Assembly: GCA_005656395.1 (NCBI GenBank)
Contig: SRSI01000004.1
Coordinates: 558,001-622,000, forward strand
DNA length: 64,000 nucleotides
DNA from: Strongyloides papillosus
Taxonomy: Eukaryota > Nematoda > Chromadorea > Rhabditida > Strongyloididae
Direction of reading: 5' to 3'
The first letter of the stretch is position 1, and the number at the start of each line of letters is the position of its first letter. The translations under genes were made by a program, and so were the position numbers. Below the pieces are notes generated by a model that searched no databases, was not told where the DNA came from, and worked only from the letters and a program-made list of their open reading frames with translations. Of this stretch, positions 40,601 through 53,774 are shown one piece after another.

Positions 40601-41635
40601 TATCTCACAATAATCTTTTATACCATGATATAAATATTTATATCTTTGGCAAATTTTATCATCTCGTAAACTTCTTAATTTTGTATATGATGGCCTCTGC
40701 CATTCTGCCAGAGGTATTAAATTTTTTTCTAAATTATAACGCGACTTTCCATATAAGACATTGTTAGTTTCAAGAATATAATTTCCAAGGTCTCTCAAAA
40801 CCTGGAATGCGTCAAATATTACATCATTTATCTCTTTCGTTTTATTTTCAACAGGTAGTAATTTGTCAAAAATAACAATTTTAACATAATTAAGTGCTGT
40901 TTTAAGGAGTGAACCACTATATGACATACGCATTCTAGTCATTATTATCACAAAAGCTGCTTTCAAAATTTTGTTTTCTTTAACTAAATCAAATCTTTTG
41001 CCATCCTCAAGTAAGGCAATTTTAATAATAAAACCATACTCCACAGGTTCATATACCTCATGTAGTATAAACCTAGTAGCTCTAAATATATACATATATT
41101 TATATGTAAATGTTAAAAAGTAGATATTTAATACTTACATATAATCTAAACTCATACTATATTCATCCATCACAATAGTCCTATTTTTAGAATTTAGCAT
41201 TGTTTGACGAATTGTATGATATAATGTTTTTATGCATATCTTACCATTATTAAGTATCGAAATATCTTTTAATATTTCGTATAATTCATCGTCTGAATAG
41301 CATTTAAATGTTACACTTAAATTTTCTACAACATTATCATTAACTACACCATTCTTGACACCTTAATAAAATGGTTTTTAATATAAGATAATGGTATACC
41401 TACCTCTAGAAGTGTTATGCCAAAATTTATTGTTACTTTGTATTAGGTCTCCTTTATTTCTTATAATTCTTTGCCTACGTCTTGTTTGAAAATCTTCTTT
41501 TGAAAAACTATCATGACCATTCGAAGCATTTATCATAGCCTTATTTTTTATTTTTATTTCATCCACAACTTTATCAGTATTTAAATAAATTACTTCATTT
41601 TCCCCCGTATTTGAAATTGAAGGTTTTAAATCCAT
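37616..41635 (-). CDS. rict-1: Rictor (TORC2 subunit), divergent
   Basis: Four exons on the minus strand (41635-41404, 41361-41139, 41081-38805, 38762-37616) join in frame to 1292 residues made of helical-repeat sequence. The order of conserved Rictor blocks is visible. An N-terminal segment with ATRFILHEVYEPVEYGF corresponds to RALRYLI. The middle-domain stretch YFGFLSYIFET ... KLIRED leads into AILNYEGPHSKLAFTI. An IPSTIIDMFTSHEIGTQFI block aligns with the LPIHLYGQLVHHKTGCHLL region. LKGLALYALNLIP corresponds to the RGTCVYVLGLI of the Rictor V domain. Rictor is the defining TORC2 scaffold, controlling AKT and SGK kinases, growth and fat storage. The protein is shorter than animal Rictors (about 1500-1700 residues) because it ends soon after the V domain. 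Identity per block is low, but order and spacing agree. Confidence 0.75.
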
Positions 41636-44600
41636 TGGATTTTAATAAATATCTATAAGGGTAAATAAAAAAAAGTAACTAGAATTTTAGATAACAAAAA
41701 AGTAGTACATTTAATTTTAGAGGTTTCAACTGTCTAATAACAAAAATCACTTTTAAAAATAATACTAATAGTAACATTTTAGATTATTATTATTAATAAT
41801 AAAATTAATTCGTGTTAAGACTTCTATAAGTGCATGTTTTAATATTCGAAACAATCTTCAAAAGATTGCATTAATAATAGTCAATAAAGAGTTAATGTGA
41901 ATTGTATCATTTACTTTTAATAACTTTTATTAAAAAAAATGTTATTATTCCAAAAGTTATTATACTTTTTTCTCCATTGCACAAGTATATATAAAGTGTA
42001 ATAGTTTGATATTAAGAGTGAAACAAAAATGTAAAAAAAAATTTATGCAATTATTCTATAAAGAAAAGCATAAAAAATGCCTGAATGTGTACTGTGTACA
42101 ACAATATTTATTAATAATGGCAAAAGGTTTTTTTTGTATAAATTTAACTGCTTGTACATAACTTTATAATATTGTATATTCCTAATATTATTCATAACCC
42201 CCCTATACTTAATGATGTACAAACTATGATTATAATGTGTATCTTATGCAGAAAATTTTGTTTTAATATGGTTGAATGGAATAGTATTCAGACACAATAT
42301 ATTAATATCTAAAATCATTTGAAAGCTACATTTTCAATTATTTGAAAATAAGCAATATATATGTTTAATTATGATAGCATTCTCATTAAAATATAAAAAG
42401 ATATGTATTTAAAAATCTTTATTTTACACATATCTATAAAATTTCTTACATCCAAAAACATTTAATTTTTATTTTGATTAACAAATGTTAAATTTTGAGG
42501 ATTTTTTAATAAAATTAAATTTTAAAAAGCTTATTCATTCAATAAAAAAACTTTTTTATTTGATATATCTTTATAAATGTCATTTTTATTGTTTTTTTCT
42601 AAATTCACATCACTGATCAGATGTAACACCATTTTAAAAAGCATATTTAGTGCAACTTATCACGTCCACATTTTTCTTGTTTCAGTGAACTACTCATAAC
42701 ACGTATAAATATTTAAGTGAGATGACTATAACAGTTAATAAACTATAACTTCACTTTAACAATACAGTAGTTGCATATTTCTTGCCTTATCTTATACATA
42801 AAGTACCCTTCGTTATGAGTTTTTATACTGATATGAAAAATGATAAGATATAATTTAATAAAACTATTTAAATTATAATCGGTTAAATTTTCCTACATTT
42901 ATATTTATAATTCAATATGTTTGAAAAGTCCACCTCATAAGAGTTGAAAAAATTTTGATAAAATAATTCTTTTTTTTTTTGCTAATTTAAATGTAATGGA
43001 AAATATATTAAATATGGCACTTAAATAAAAATTTTTGTAAGGAAAAAAAAGTTTACTATGACCTTTAATTCACTATTCTTTAACAATATACTGTCCCTTT
43101 CCAACTTCACACAATTCTACTATCAGTAATGTCAGTTTATACTATAGAGTATTTACAGAACAATGGGTTATATATTAAAATGATTAGTTAAATTTATCAC
43201 TGTCACCTTACAATTCACTAAGTAATTTTTTTATACTTTATTAAAATCTCATTAGTTGATAAGATATTAAAATAATTTTTTTCAACAAGTAATTTTTAAA
43301 TACTTATGAGTAGTGATAACATACGCTTTGATAACTATATAATATGCTTACCCCACCAACTCTTATTATTTTTTTATAATCACTTGTTCGAATACCCATA
43401 ATTTTAATAAATATAAAAAATGTGAGGAAATGAACAAACAGGTACCATACTAAATAGGAAGCTTTACGACATTCAAATGGTCACGAATTTAAATCACAGA
43501 CATCTGACTAAGAGTAATCTTGAGAGTTAATTAGAATTGTACATTTGATTATCGTGGTTTACATCAATCAAAAAAATAGAATATAGGTATTTTATAAAAA
43601 AAATTATCTTTACTAAGTCAATTCTATCAAATTTTTCTACCCAAATGATTGAATTTCTGTTATTATTGGTAAATGTAATTAAACTTTTTAATATTTTTAC
43701 CACACATTACTTGTTTTTATTTATTATATATATATAATTTTAACGGAAAATGTTTGATTATTTATATATTTTTTTCTTTATTATTTCCTCTTAAATAAAA
43801 TATTCCCATAAGTCACAACCTTAAAATAATAACTAGGTTGAAATGACGTGTAGAATGGCATCTTATACAGGTTGAATTTAAATTCGTCCTAATTTACAGC
43901 ATTGACTGTGATGTATACTAGTTTCCTTATTATAATCAGAACGTGTTACAATTTAAAATCATATCTATGGTTGACTATTAAAAACATACTGACTAGAGAT
44001 AGTCCCCTCACAATATATAATCAGTAAAGTTCCGGCGACGTGGTTGATATATATGCCTATATATATTTATCATTTCTTTTTCTGAGCTGTGTGTTCACTA
44101 ACTTGTATAACTGATAATTTGCGACGCCGTTATTAATATGCTCGCAAAGCGACGTACAATACATATAACTTTTTGTCTATTTCTATTAATGATAGTATAA
44201 AAAGAAAATATATCAATGGATGCAGAGATAGAGGGGGATATTTGTAAAATTTTTATGTGTGTACTCACCCTTATGCACACATACTAATCAGCCGCACAAC
44301 TTTTCCACGTTAAAAGAGAAATAATTTGTATACCAAAGAATACACCACCTAGAATAACAAAATAGACTATGTCTTATAAAAACGATGTCGCTTGTTGATC
44401 GTTTTATTATGTAGAGGCTGTCAGCTTAAATACACTGATTTCTCTGACATTTATTTCTTATCCTATGGCTATATATCTCTGTTCTTTTATGTATATTTGT
44501 TGGGGCAGAACATTGTCACTATATACAACTAAAATATACTTCCTGTAGACGACATCTATAATGATAATATTATGTTGAGTCGACCCTAGTCGCATACTCA

Positions 44601-45672
44601 AGTCGAGGACATAAGCTTCAACTTACCCTACGAAAAATATGGTATAGGGCTGTTAGGCAATGTCTTTTTTGTTATTGTAACTCTCTATGTCGATGTTGTC
44701 TATAGAAGCGCTATTGCCAATACATATGTGAAATCTGTCATGTATCTGCAATCCACCAGAGAAAGCTAGAGATGAATGCTGCATCTGTGATTAGGCGCCT
44801 TCTTTGGTTAGGCATAAAAAGTCGATGAAGACTACACTGGGTCAAGTCAGTTTTATTTTATCACTGAACTCTGGTAATAGAAGAGTGTAATGGTGTTTCA
44901 ATATGAATACGTTAATTTAGCTTAGCTAGTATAATAAAGAGTTAATTTGCCATTATTTTTATGTTTAAACCTTAATTTATTATTTTTAAATTTAGATTTT
45001 TCCTTTTTTATGTGTCATCAGCAAACCATTAAAATTAATTAACTATTTATATAACCATAACTAACAATTCTAATTAATCAAGTAATTGAATAATTTATTT
45101 TGATTATTATTTTTACACTTTTATATATTTAAACTAATTTATACAATTTTTTTTGAAATGAATATACATTAAATATATATATATTCCATATTTATGATCA
45201 TTTGGATATAATCTATAAATTGTATTTAGTATGTAGTTTCTTAAAAATGCTAAATGATCTTTGATTATCAAATGATACAGTAGTTTTACCTTAAAATTTA
45301 AAATATATTAAAATTTTAACGCCATTTGATCATTAAAAATGTTAAGTATTTAAATGCTTTTTTATTCTCGAATCTAAAATATCATAGATAAAAAAATCAT
45401 ACTCATAGACATATTAATTAATAAATCTTCTGAGAAATAAAGCAAATTATTACGAATATATCATAAAAATTAGATGTTGTTTTCGTTAAAATACTTCTTA
45501 AATCATAAAAAGTTCTCAATATTTAATAATAGTAGTAAACAATTTTTGCTCATTAATTATATAGTACCGTATCATATATCTTTCAATTCTATCATTCTAT
45601 ATTTAATTAAACTTTTATTAACATAAAAACTTTTTAGAATTTTAAATTTTTAACCATTAATATTGCGGTAGA
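41636..45672. other. 4.0 kb divergent intergenic region between rict-1 and ldb-1
   Basis: It should contain both promoters. The outer parts are AT-rich and featureless. The central block (about 43850-44870) has markedly higher GC and is listed separately. A CTTTTTAG acceptor near 45640 precedes the ldb-1 ATG. Confidence 0.4.
43850..44870. promoter_or_regulatory. About 1 kb GC-elevated non-coding block upstream of ldb-1
   Basis: Composition changes abruptly: frequent CG, GTCGA and GCGAC words (GCGACGTACAAT, GTTGAGTCGACCCTAGTCGC, GGCGCCTTCTTTGG) within otherwise A/T-only DNA. There is no long frame on either strand and no recognised RNA gene. An 8-bp inverted repeat AAAACGAT ... ATCGTTTT (44379-44405, 11-nt loop) lies inside. 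A developmental enhancer cluster of ldb-1, a non-coding transcript, or inserted foreign DNA are all possible. Confidence 0.3.
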
Positions 45673-47752
45673 ATGCCGCGAAAACGTGCTACAGAAAATG
45701 GAGCCAATGCTAATGGTGCTGTACCAAAACAAACTAGAACTCGTAAGAAGAAAGATACTTCAACAACTCTCCCGCCAACAAATAATATGATGATGACTAA
45801 TGTACCAAATGCTTACGATCATAATGGAGTCGCAATGCAGCAAATGAATGGACCTTCACATATGATGATGATGAACCATGATGACGGATCTCTAATGCAA
45901 TCATCTTATGGGATTCGGATGCCTCCGAATAATGTTGGTCATATGCCACCCCAACAACCAGATTATTATTATTCGCAAAACAATGCTTCTGTTGCCAATG
46001 GTAATCATGTTCCACCCCATCAACAACAAGGACCTCCACAACATCATGGAATGTATGGTAATATATCAGGGCAAGGAGCTCAACAACCACAATATTTAGA
46101 AAATGAAAGGTCTCAGAATTCTTTTTTGCCTCCGCCTCCACCTATTCACCAACCTTCTATAAATGGTGGCAATGGCAATCCTAACCAACAGCATCAAATG
46201 ATGATGAGGTAAATATTGTTGTTTGAGTAATATTTTATAAAAAAAAATATCTTTATCACTGACATTCTTATTAATATAACATTTTAGGATGCCACAAGTA
46301 CAGCAACAAATGATGCAACAACAACCACCTCCTCCACACTCAGGAAACATGCAACAGCCACAACAATCAGGTCCTCAACAATTAGGTAAACAAGGGAAAA
46401 TTATTGATATGAATAATAGGATGCATACATTTGTAACAACACATATTGCTGAATGTGATAAAGCCCAATGGTGGGAGGCTTTTTCAAATGAATTTTTTGA
46501 TAATGATGCAAAATTTACATTAACATTTGTTGAAAAAGGCCCACTACAATATACAATAGGAAGATCTAATATACCTCGCTTTTTTAAAAGACTTTTTGAA
46601 TGTAGTATTAGAGAATCTTTTTATATATTACAATCACAGTGTAAAGAATCTCCAGTAAACTTATCACCTCATAATCCCCCTATTTTTATGGAGTGTGATT
46701 CAGTTAACTATATACTTAAGTATGCTTGTAATCCAGCATTTGAAGTTCATAACAATTGTAGATTGATGGTTGAATTTGGTTTTGATAATATGTTCGGCTA
46801 TCGTATTCGCAAATGGAATTTAGAGATGAGACGCTCGAAAGAAATTACTAGTAATGAGTACGGTGGAATGCAAGGATACGTTCCTACTTATAAACCTGAA
46901 CATTTTATGGGAATACCAATGGAAGCTTTGAGGTTATTAGAAGCATGTGTTATTCTTGAACCAATGCAAGCTTTAATGCATTTAACTCGTTCATCTAATG
47001 TGAGTTTTTTTCTTTTTATTTCTTTTTACTTATCTTTGTCTATTTATTATAGATTAATCCACGAGAAGCACTTAGTCATTTATCTTTTCAAGGATATCAA
47101 AAGGCACATTCACATCCAGGGCAAATTCAACAAAATTCTCAAATGAACATAGGAATGATGAGTAATATGCCAAATCAACAAAATATGATGTTACCACCAA
47201 ATAGTGTTGATGAGGTAGCTGTTAAACCAAAACAAACTAGGAAAAGGCAAAGAAAAAATGCTGCAAATACTACAACTGGTGGGGGTAGAGCAACACCAGC
47301 TAAAAAAAAAAGTGCTAATCAAACAGCATCACCTATGCCACCAAATCCACCACCTAATTATATGCCACAAAATCATGGGGTAAGTTTTTAATGTATCATT
47401 ATACAATTGTAATGATATATTTTAGTACCACCCACAAGGTGTTATGGTAGTTTCGGAACCTTCTATGATGGGGAAAGGATATGGTGAAAGTGACGAAAGA
47501 GCAATAACTCGTATTGAAAATACCTATTATGATAATCAAGGTTACCAACAAAATTATTCTAACATACCTTCTGTGGTTAATGGTCTTCCACCAAATCAAC
47601 AAATGCAACCAGCTGGTTCATTAATTCCACAAGCAGTAGTATCCCAGTCCCAACAACAACAAATGCATCAAATTCCATCTTCACTTGCTCAACATTTGGC
47701 TCCAAACCCATCAATGAATATGGGACCCAATAGCAATATGCTTAGAACATAA
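45673..47752 (+). CDS. ldb-1: LIM-domain-binding protein (LDB/CLIM/Chip family)
   Basis: Four exons (45673-46208, 46288-46999, 47053-47379, 47426-47752) join in frame to 633 residues. The N-terminal 215 residues are low complexity (Asn, Gln, Met, Pro-rich). The conserved dimerisation core starts near residue 235 (RMHTFVTTHIAECDKAQWWE) and runs through FVEKGPLQYTIGRSNIPRFF to about 425. A basic, nuclear-localisation-like KPKQTRKRQRK follows. The last exon carries the LIM interaction domain (VMVVSEPSMM ... DERAITRIENTYYD). LDB proteins dimerise and bridge LIM-homeodomain and LMO factors at enhancers. All diagnostic parts are present, so function should be intact. Introns are 46-79 nt. The identification is firm. 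Confidence 0.95.
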
Positions 47753-48222
47753 AAGAAAACTATTAATAAAAAATTTTTGACCACAAAGGAATGTCTGTAA
47801 ATATCGGTCACTGTACTATATTTATATTTTTCGTCAAACCATTTAAGCGGTGTATGAGGAATATGAAAAAACTAGCTAATGATTAATATATTAATTAATG
47901 CATCTTTTAAATGACTTTTTTGCACATAGATTTATTCATTTTTTTTATATACTTTTACAGATTTTATCTATTATATATATATTGATATATACAAACACAC
48001 AATATTTGAACTCTCCTGCCTTTAATTTTTAAGATCGATGAACAAATTTGTAGCGATTTTGTCTTTCGCTTTCAAAGGACTATATATATAGATATGCATA
48101 CAAATTAATTACAATATATAATTTTTTTTTATTAAATGAGACAAATATATTTACTAAATAAGATATAATTTTTTGTAAGAAATATTTATTTTGCATTTTA
48201 ATAATTATAATATATATATATT
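47753..48222. other. Convergent 3' intergenic region of ldb-1 and famk-1
   Basis: 470 nt between two convergent stop codons, with only AT-rich 3'UTR sequence including short TA-rich runs near 47970 and 48200. Nothing else was seen. Confidence 0.5.
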
Positions 48223-49857
48223 TTAATCATCTTTTACATCATCATCATCTAAATGTTCACCATCTCTTGGCATTGCAACACGATCATTATGATATTCTGC
48301 CATTATCACATTACCTGGATTATCACTGTTCCTATCGAGACATTCTAGTATTTTTTTCATTACATAATCTAATCTTCTCTCCATTGATGTATAATGCTTA
48401 TATGCTAAAATTGGTTGGACCGGGTCTTGGGACATTGATCTAAAAGTAAATAATTTTAAAAATAGAATTATAAATATTATCTTAACATACTCGTGTAATT
48501 CTTCCGTTAAACCTTTATCACCCGTATATAGTGTCATTAATTTTATTAATGTGGAGCTTCGTATTACACAACATTGACGTAGTGGTAATAAAATATCTTC
48601 ATCGTCATATGTTGTCTTACCAAATGCCCGTCCATTATCTAAATGAATGTAGTATGGTTGAGCATCATTGAAAATGTCAAATGTTTCAAAATGATGACGA
48701 TCTTGGTTTCCAATTAAGAAATCCATTATATGAAGATCAATCATATCTAAAATTTTTCTCCCATGAGCAAATCGTCTTTTCGATTTAACATTCCAATTAC
48801 AAAATTGCATATTTGTTTGCCATGGTGCTAATAGTCTTTTTTTGGAGTATGTTCTTCTATAAGGTGATCTAATGTGTTTTCTAGGGACAGCGTTATCATC
48901 AGGTAAAAATACTTGTACAGATCCTTCTTTTAATGTTGGTGAACCACAAATTGCATGAGTTGTATCACAATAATAATCACACTTCCCTACAAAACATAAA
49001 TTTTTTCCTGGTGATATAAAAAATGTTTTTTTAAAATATTTTTCCGCCTTCTCAAGAATCTCTGATGTTAAATTCACAACCCTCCCAACAGTTGGTATTG
49101 CCCTCCTAAATCCCAAAACTTTATCAAGGTGAAATGTTGCAATTTCAGCATTATGTCTTTCAAAATCACCAAAATAAAAATGATTTTCATCTGTTTCGTA
49201 ATCTCTACCAAATCTCATTGGTTTAAACACTGCCTGTTTACCATTAACAAAAGTAAATAACAATTTAATTTGTGTACCACCTTCCATAATATGAACACTT
49301 TTTATTTCCATTGAATTTAAATCATGTAACAATTCATTCATATATGACCCTTCTTGGTATAAATTACATGAACTAATTTTACTATAAAATACTTCCCATG
49401 AATCATCTTTTGGTGTTTTATTATGGTTAGTCATCTTGAAATGATCTTCTAATGTTATATTTATTGGGCACTCATTTGGTATTAACTGTTTAAAATCAAT
49501 TTCTTTCATATAATTTTGAATCTTTTCTACAACATCCGTATCTATTAAACGTTCTACAAATAATGATTTATAATCTACGATTTCTTCATTAATATGAGGC
49601 AATCCTTGTTTTGGGAATGATGCTTGTTCACCGTAATGTTTCTCTCCTCCTGATCCCTTGTTATTTGGATATAAATTTCTTCGTGAATTATAAAACCCTT
49701 GATCATTTTCATCAATCACTAAAAATTTAATATAAATATTTCTAAGAAACACCTTACATTTTAACAGTTTGTGATGTGCAATAATTATAAAAATTATGAA
49801 GAAAAAAATTGCTACGAGCAGGAATATCCGATTGGTATGGAAGTGCAAAGTTTGCAT
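48223..49857 (-). CDS. famk-1: FAM20-family secretory-pathway kinase
   Basis: The likely model has three exons (49857-49758, 49718-48491, 48439-48223), 514 residues. The two introns (39 and 51 nt) are multiples of three without stops, so read-through would also be open. The N-terminus is a type II signal anchor (about residues 9-26). The FAM20 kinase core shows a Lys-containing strand (AVFKPMRFGRDYETD), a glutamate in the ERHNAEIATFHLD helix, and a cysteine-rich insert (CFVGKCDYYCDTTHAICG). The catalytic FLIGNQDRHHFETF is followed by the metal-binding HLDNGRAFGK. FAM20C-type enzymes phosphorylate secreted proteins at Ser-x-Glu sites in the Golgi; the single C. elegans member is FAMK-1. All key residues seen are intact. 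Confidence 0.92.
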   Translation of the reverse strand: MQTLHFHTNRIFLLVAIFFFIIFIIIAHHKLLKCKVFLRNIYIKFLVIDENDQGFYNSRRNLYPNNKGSGGEKHYGEQASFPKQGLPHINEEIVDYKSLFVERLIDTDVVEKIQNYMKEIDFKQLIPNECPINITLEDHFKMTNHNKTPKDDSWEVFYSKISSCNLYQEGSYMNELLHDLNSMEIKSVHIMEGGTQIKLLFTFVNGKQAVFKPMRFGRDYETDENHFYFGDFERHNAEIATFHLDKVLGFRRAIPTVGRVVNLTSEILEKAEKYFKKTFFISPGKNLCFVGKCDYYCDTTHAICGSPTLKEGSVQVFLPDDNAVPRKHIRSPYRRTYSKKRLLAPWQTNMQFCNWNVKSKRRFAHGRKILDMIDLHIMDFLIGNQDRHHFETFDIFNDAQPYYIHLDNGRAFGKTTYDDEDILLPLRQCCVIRSSTLIKLMTLYTGDKGLTEELHEYVKIIFIILFLKLFTFRSMSQDPVQPILAYKHYTSMERRLDYVMKKILECLDRNSDNPGNVIMAEYHNDRVAMPRDGEHLDDDDVKDD

Positions 49858-52800
49858 TATAGAATATTACGAAAAAAAAACAAATCCTTTAAATTATTAA
49901 AACTGTATAATATGGTTAGCTTTAATTAATACGTCATTGCCAATAAAAAAGCAATTGGAACCAGATTTGTTAAAGTAATTTATATATTATTAGACTGTGC
50001 TCCGAAATTTTATATTTAGATAAATTTAGCCAGTTAAAATATTTGGAGGTAACGCTTTAAATCGTTGTTTGTAGTCTTAATTTCTGTAGTAAAGCCACTA
50101 CTTATTCTTATACCTTTAACTGCTCTATAATTTACCGATAAAGATAATACAGAAGAAGTTTATTTTAATAATAATATTTAATATTTGGTGAGAAAAAATT
50201 ACGGGATAAAGGTAAATTAAAATTAGGTATAATTATTTGGTAAATATAATAATTATTTAAATTCTTATACGATATAACGATTAATATTTAAAATGTAAAA
50301 GGTATAATTAATATATTATTTTTAAATAATGACAATATTGTTAGTTAAACAAATAAATTTTTATAAAAGTTGGTTCTATAAAGCTGAGGTAATAAAATCG
50401 AAAGATTTTTATATTGTAAATATTCAAAATATTTAACTTTTTATTCAAAATACAAGATCCTAATAATCATCGCTAAATATTATTGAAAAAAAATTATGAA
50501 TAATTTCAAAAAATAAGTAAATAATTGTCCAGATGTTTTGGAAATATAAAAAATAATTTTAGTATACTATGGGTAGGAAAAAAAACTATTCTATATTAAA
50601 TAGCCATAGACATGTCAAAGTATGAATAAATAAGTTGAAAAGTGAAAAAAATTCTATTAGTACATTATTCTTAAAAATATTTTGAAAATCAATTTAAATT
50701 TACAGATATATTGTATGAAATCAATTGTATAATTTTAAATTATTATATAAACAAAGTAAATATTTCCACCTAATAATGTCTTGTTATTAGTAAAAATTGT
50801 AGTTAACAAAAAGATTTTGTGTGTACAATAATAATAATTTAACTTTATTTTATCAAAATATATAATCAAGGATTAATTTATTCATGTTGTGTACAAATGC
50901 TTTAAAATTATAATATTTAATTTGTTAAAAAAGATATTTGTTAAGTAAAATTTTATACAAATAAATGAAACCATCTGTAGGAAAGAAATGTACTTTACAA
51001 ATGAACTATTAAAACAAGCAATTTAAATTGGGAAAAAATTAAATAAAAAAGTTGTTAAAAGAATAGGATAAAATTAATGAACATCGTTTTAGGAACACTG
51101 ATGTAAATTTATTAATAGCTAATTTTTGTAAATACTAGAAATTCTATATTAAAAATTTTAAATTGTTATTTGAGTAACTGTTAAAATTATTTAAATATTT
51201 CTATATTCTTTGTTCATAAAAAAAGTTAACGTTTCTATGTCCATATTATAAGATGTTTAAGATAAAAATTATTACAAATAAAGGTGTCGATCATGGAAAA
51301 TGAAACAAATAAATATACAAAATTATATATAAAGATAAATTAATATGACATATGTTATTGTATTCAAACAATTGAAAAATTTTTAGTTAACAAAAAGCAA
51401 CCTGTCATGAATGTATTGAAAGTTGTAACTACTAATACTACAACATAATGATAATAAGATGGTGACGATGAATGTGGTATTGAGAAAAAAAAACGAATTT
51501 GCTAAAAAAGACTTTTATCAGCTATAATTTTTATATTAACTCATTTTATAAATGTCATCGTTTTTTTGGTTACAATGTTAAAAGAGAATTTTTATGAAAT
51601 AAATACAGTAAAAAAATCTTTTTTTAAAAGGTTGTGTATTTATATTATATATGTATATTTATTTAAAATTGATAAGAATATATACGGAAAATATTATTTT
51701 GTTAAAACAATAAAATTTTAATGCTGAAAATCTCTTAAATAAGATGAAATTTTTGCATAAAAAAGTATTAAAGTTAATAAAAATTTTTTTCTTTGTCTTT
51801 TAATTAGAAAAAAGATCTTTATACATAAACCGGTTCAAGTAATTTTGAAAATATTGAAAAGGTATTTTAATCGTGAATAAAAATTACAAAAAGTGCCTTT
51901 TATTATAAACAACAACAGATTAAATCAATGATACCATAATATAAAACCGATTCTGAAATTAACAGTAATGAAAATATTTAAATTTCATACTATGACAGTC
52001 CATATTTCTGAGCCATAGTGTAAATAATACAATTATAATGACAAGTTTATAACAAAAAGACGTTACGGAGATTTAGGAACGCTCTTATTAAATAAGTGAT
52101 TGATATGAGACTATCTGTCAAATAGAGTTAGTTTATACAAAGAAAAATAAGTAAATAAAATGTACATTACAATCAAATGTTAATCTTTTTAATAATACCA
52201 AATGGTAAAATGCTTTATGTGTCCTAATAATAATACACTAAATAATTAAATTTTTTTATCTTCCCCAAAAATTATTTGTTTTTAAAAATATTTTTTCATA
52301 GTTATTAATATGGAAAAACTAAAAGATGCTTTAATAATTAATTATTTTATTATGATATAGTTACGTCACGAAAGTTTAGGTATAAATAAAATTTGTAATT
52401 CCATGCATTAGAAGATTATATTAAAAAAGGAAATATTGAAAATATGTCTTTATATGAGTGGTAGCAAATATTTATCATAAAACAATTGAAATTATGAAGA
52501 TAAAGGAAGAAGAAGTTAAGTAAAAATATGTAAATAAATATTTATAATATTATCTATATATAAAAGATATATTATAAAAAATTTTGTGAAACATTTTATT
52601 TCAACCATACATAATTTTGTAAATTAATTTGTCATTGTACACAAAGAGGTTAAATCATAAACAAAAAAATATTTTTATGTACAAAATAATTAATATTTAA
52701 TACTTGATACTAATTGTCTCTTATTCATCATATTAATAAAGAATTCTTTAAGACATCTCTAAATCTTATTGATATAGATAGATCTAGTGGTGTATAACTG

Positions 52801-52867
52801 ATAAGTTATATTCGATTTGGTAAACTGTAATCTTCGTTTCGACAAAATGATAAAAAGCTATTAAAAT

Positions 52868-52908
52868 TTGCGACACTTTTATCAAGACTTCTATTCATAA
52901 AGGCGCAA
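52868..52908. other. Imperfect stem-loop in AT-rich DNA
   Basis: TTGCG pairs with CGCAA and CTTTTAT pairs with ATAAAGG (one G-U), with a 3-nt bulge (ACA) and a 14-nt loop. The CG content is unusual for the surrounding sequence. It could be a small RNA hairpin or the relic of an inverted repeat. Confidence 0.25.
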
Positions 52909-53774
52909 CATAAAGATTGATAAATTATTTGAATTTTTTTATCAAAGTATAAATAGTATTTTAAGTAACATTTATATCATGGATATTAAATTACACTAAA
53001 TATATATGTATATTTAACATTTCCTTTTACTAAAAATGTTATGATAAATAAAAATTTTTTTAACGTAATATTTAATATTAATACAGTAAATATAAAATAG
53101 CTTTTTGTTAAACAATTTATATTCTTTATGTATCTAAAGATAGAAATGGAGATATATTATCCTAGTGATTTTATAAAATAGAAGGCCAATTAACCAAAAA
53201 AAATACATCATATTAAAAATGTTGATATAAGATAATTTTATAATAGCGACCATGAACTAATTGAAAAATTTTTTGGATAAGATCAATTACGTTATGGGTC
53301 AGTATAATATATACTGCTATTGTTAAATTAGTTAGGTCGAATAAAATTAATAAGAAGGATTATTAAAAATAAAAACAAACGATAACTATGTCGTAATTTT
53401 GTTATTAAATAAACTTTATCTAAAATAAAAAAAATATATTGTCAATAAGTATTTAATTTTTAACTTAATAATAACTTCTATATTTTATAAAGATGTTATA
53501 TAAAATGTTATATGAAAATTTATAATATAATGAACAGTTAAAAGATTATCCATAAATTATATAGATCTATTTAAAATGATGAAAAGCCAAAAGGAATTTT
53601 TATTCATTACAACAATATATAATTAATAGTTATTTCAATAGTATTAAAAAAAAGATTTAGTAGTTTATTTTAGTGACTTATAACAAAAAATTAGTTTTAA
53701 AATATGATAAATAAAAATAAATTAAGTGTTTAATATCATTTTATACTTAAGTAAAAAAATAACAGCTAGATAAA

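Noticed and set aside
42076..42170. Thirty-codon frame starting MPECVLC, reminiscent of a THAP start
   Set aside because: Too short, lacks the remaining THAP cysteine, histidine and tryptophan residues, and no downstream exon was found.
43375..43400. tRNA T-loop-like GTTCGAAT
   Set aside because: No flanking stem, D-arm or acceptor stem; no tRNA fold could be drawn.
44795..44820. miR-9-like sequence (TCTTTGGTTA)
   Set aside because: Ten bases match, but the rest differs and no pairing arm is present downstream.
45797..46350. Minus-strand frames opposite the ldb-1 N-terminus
   Set aside because: Antisense reads of Met/Gln/Asn-rich low-complexity codons; the sense gene is certain.
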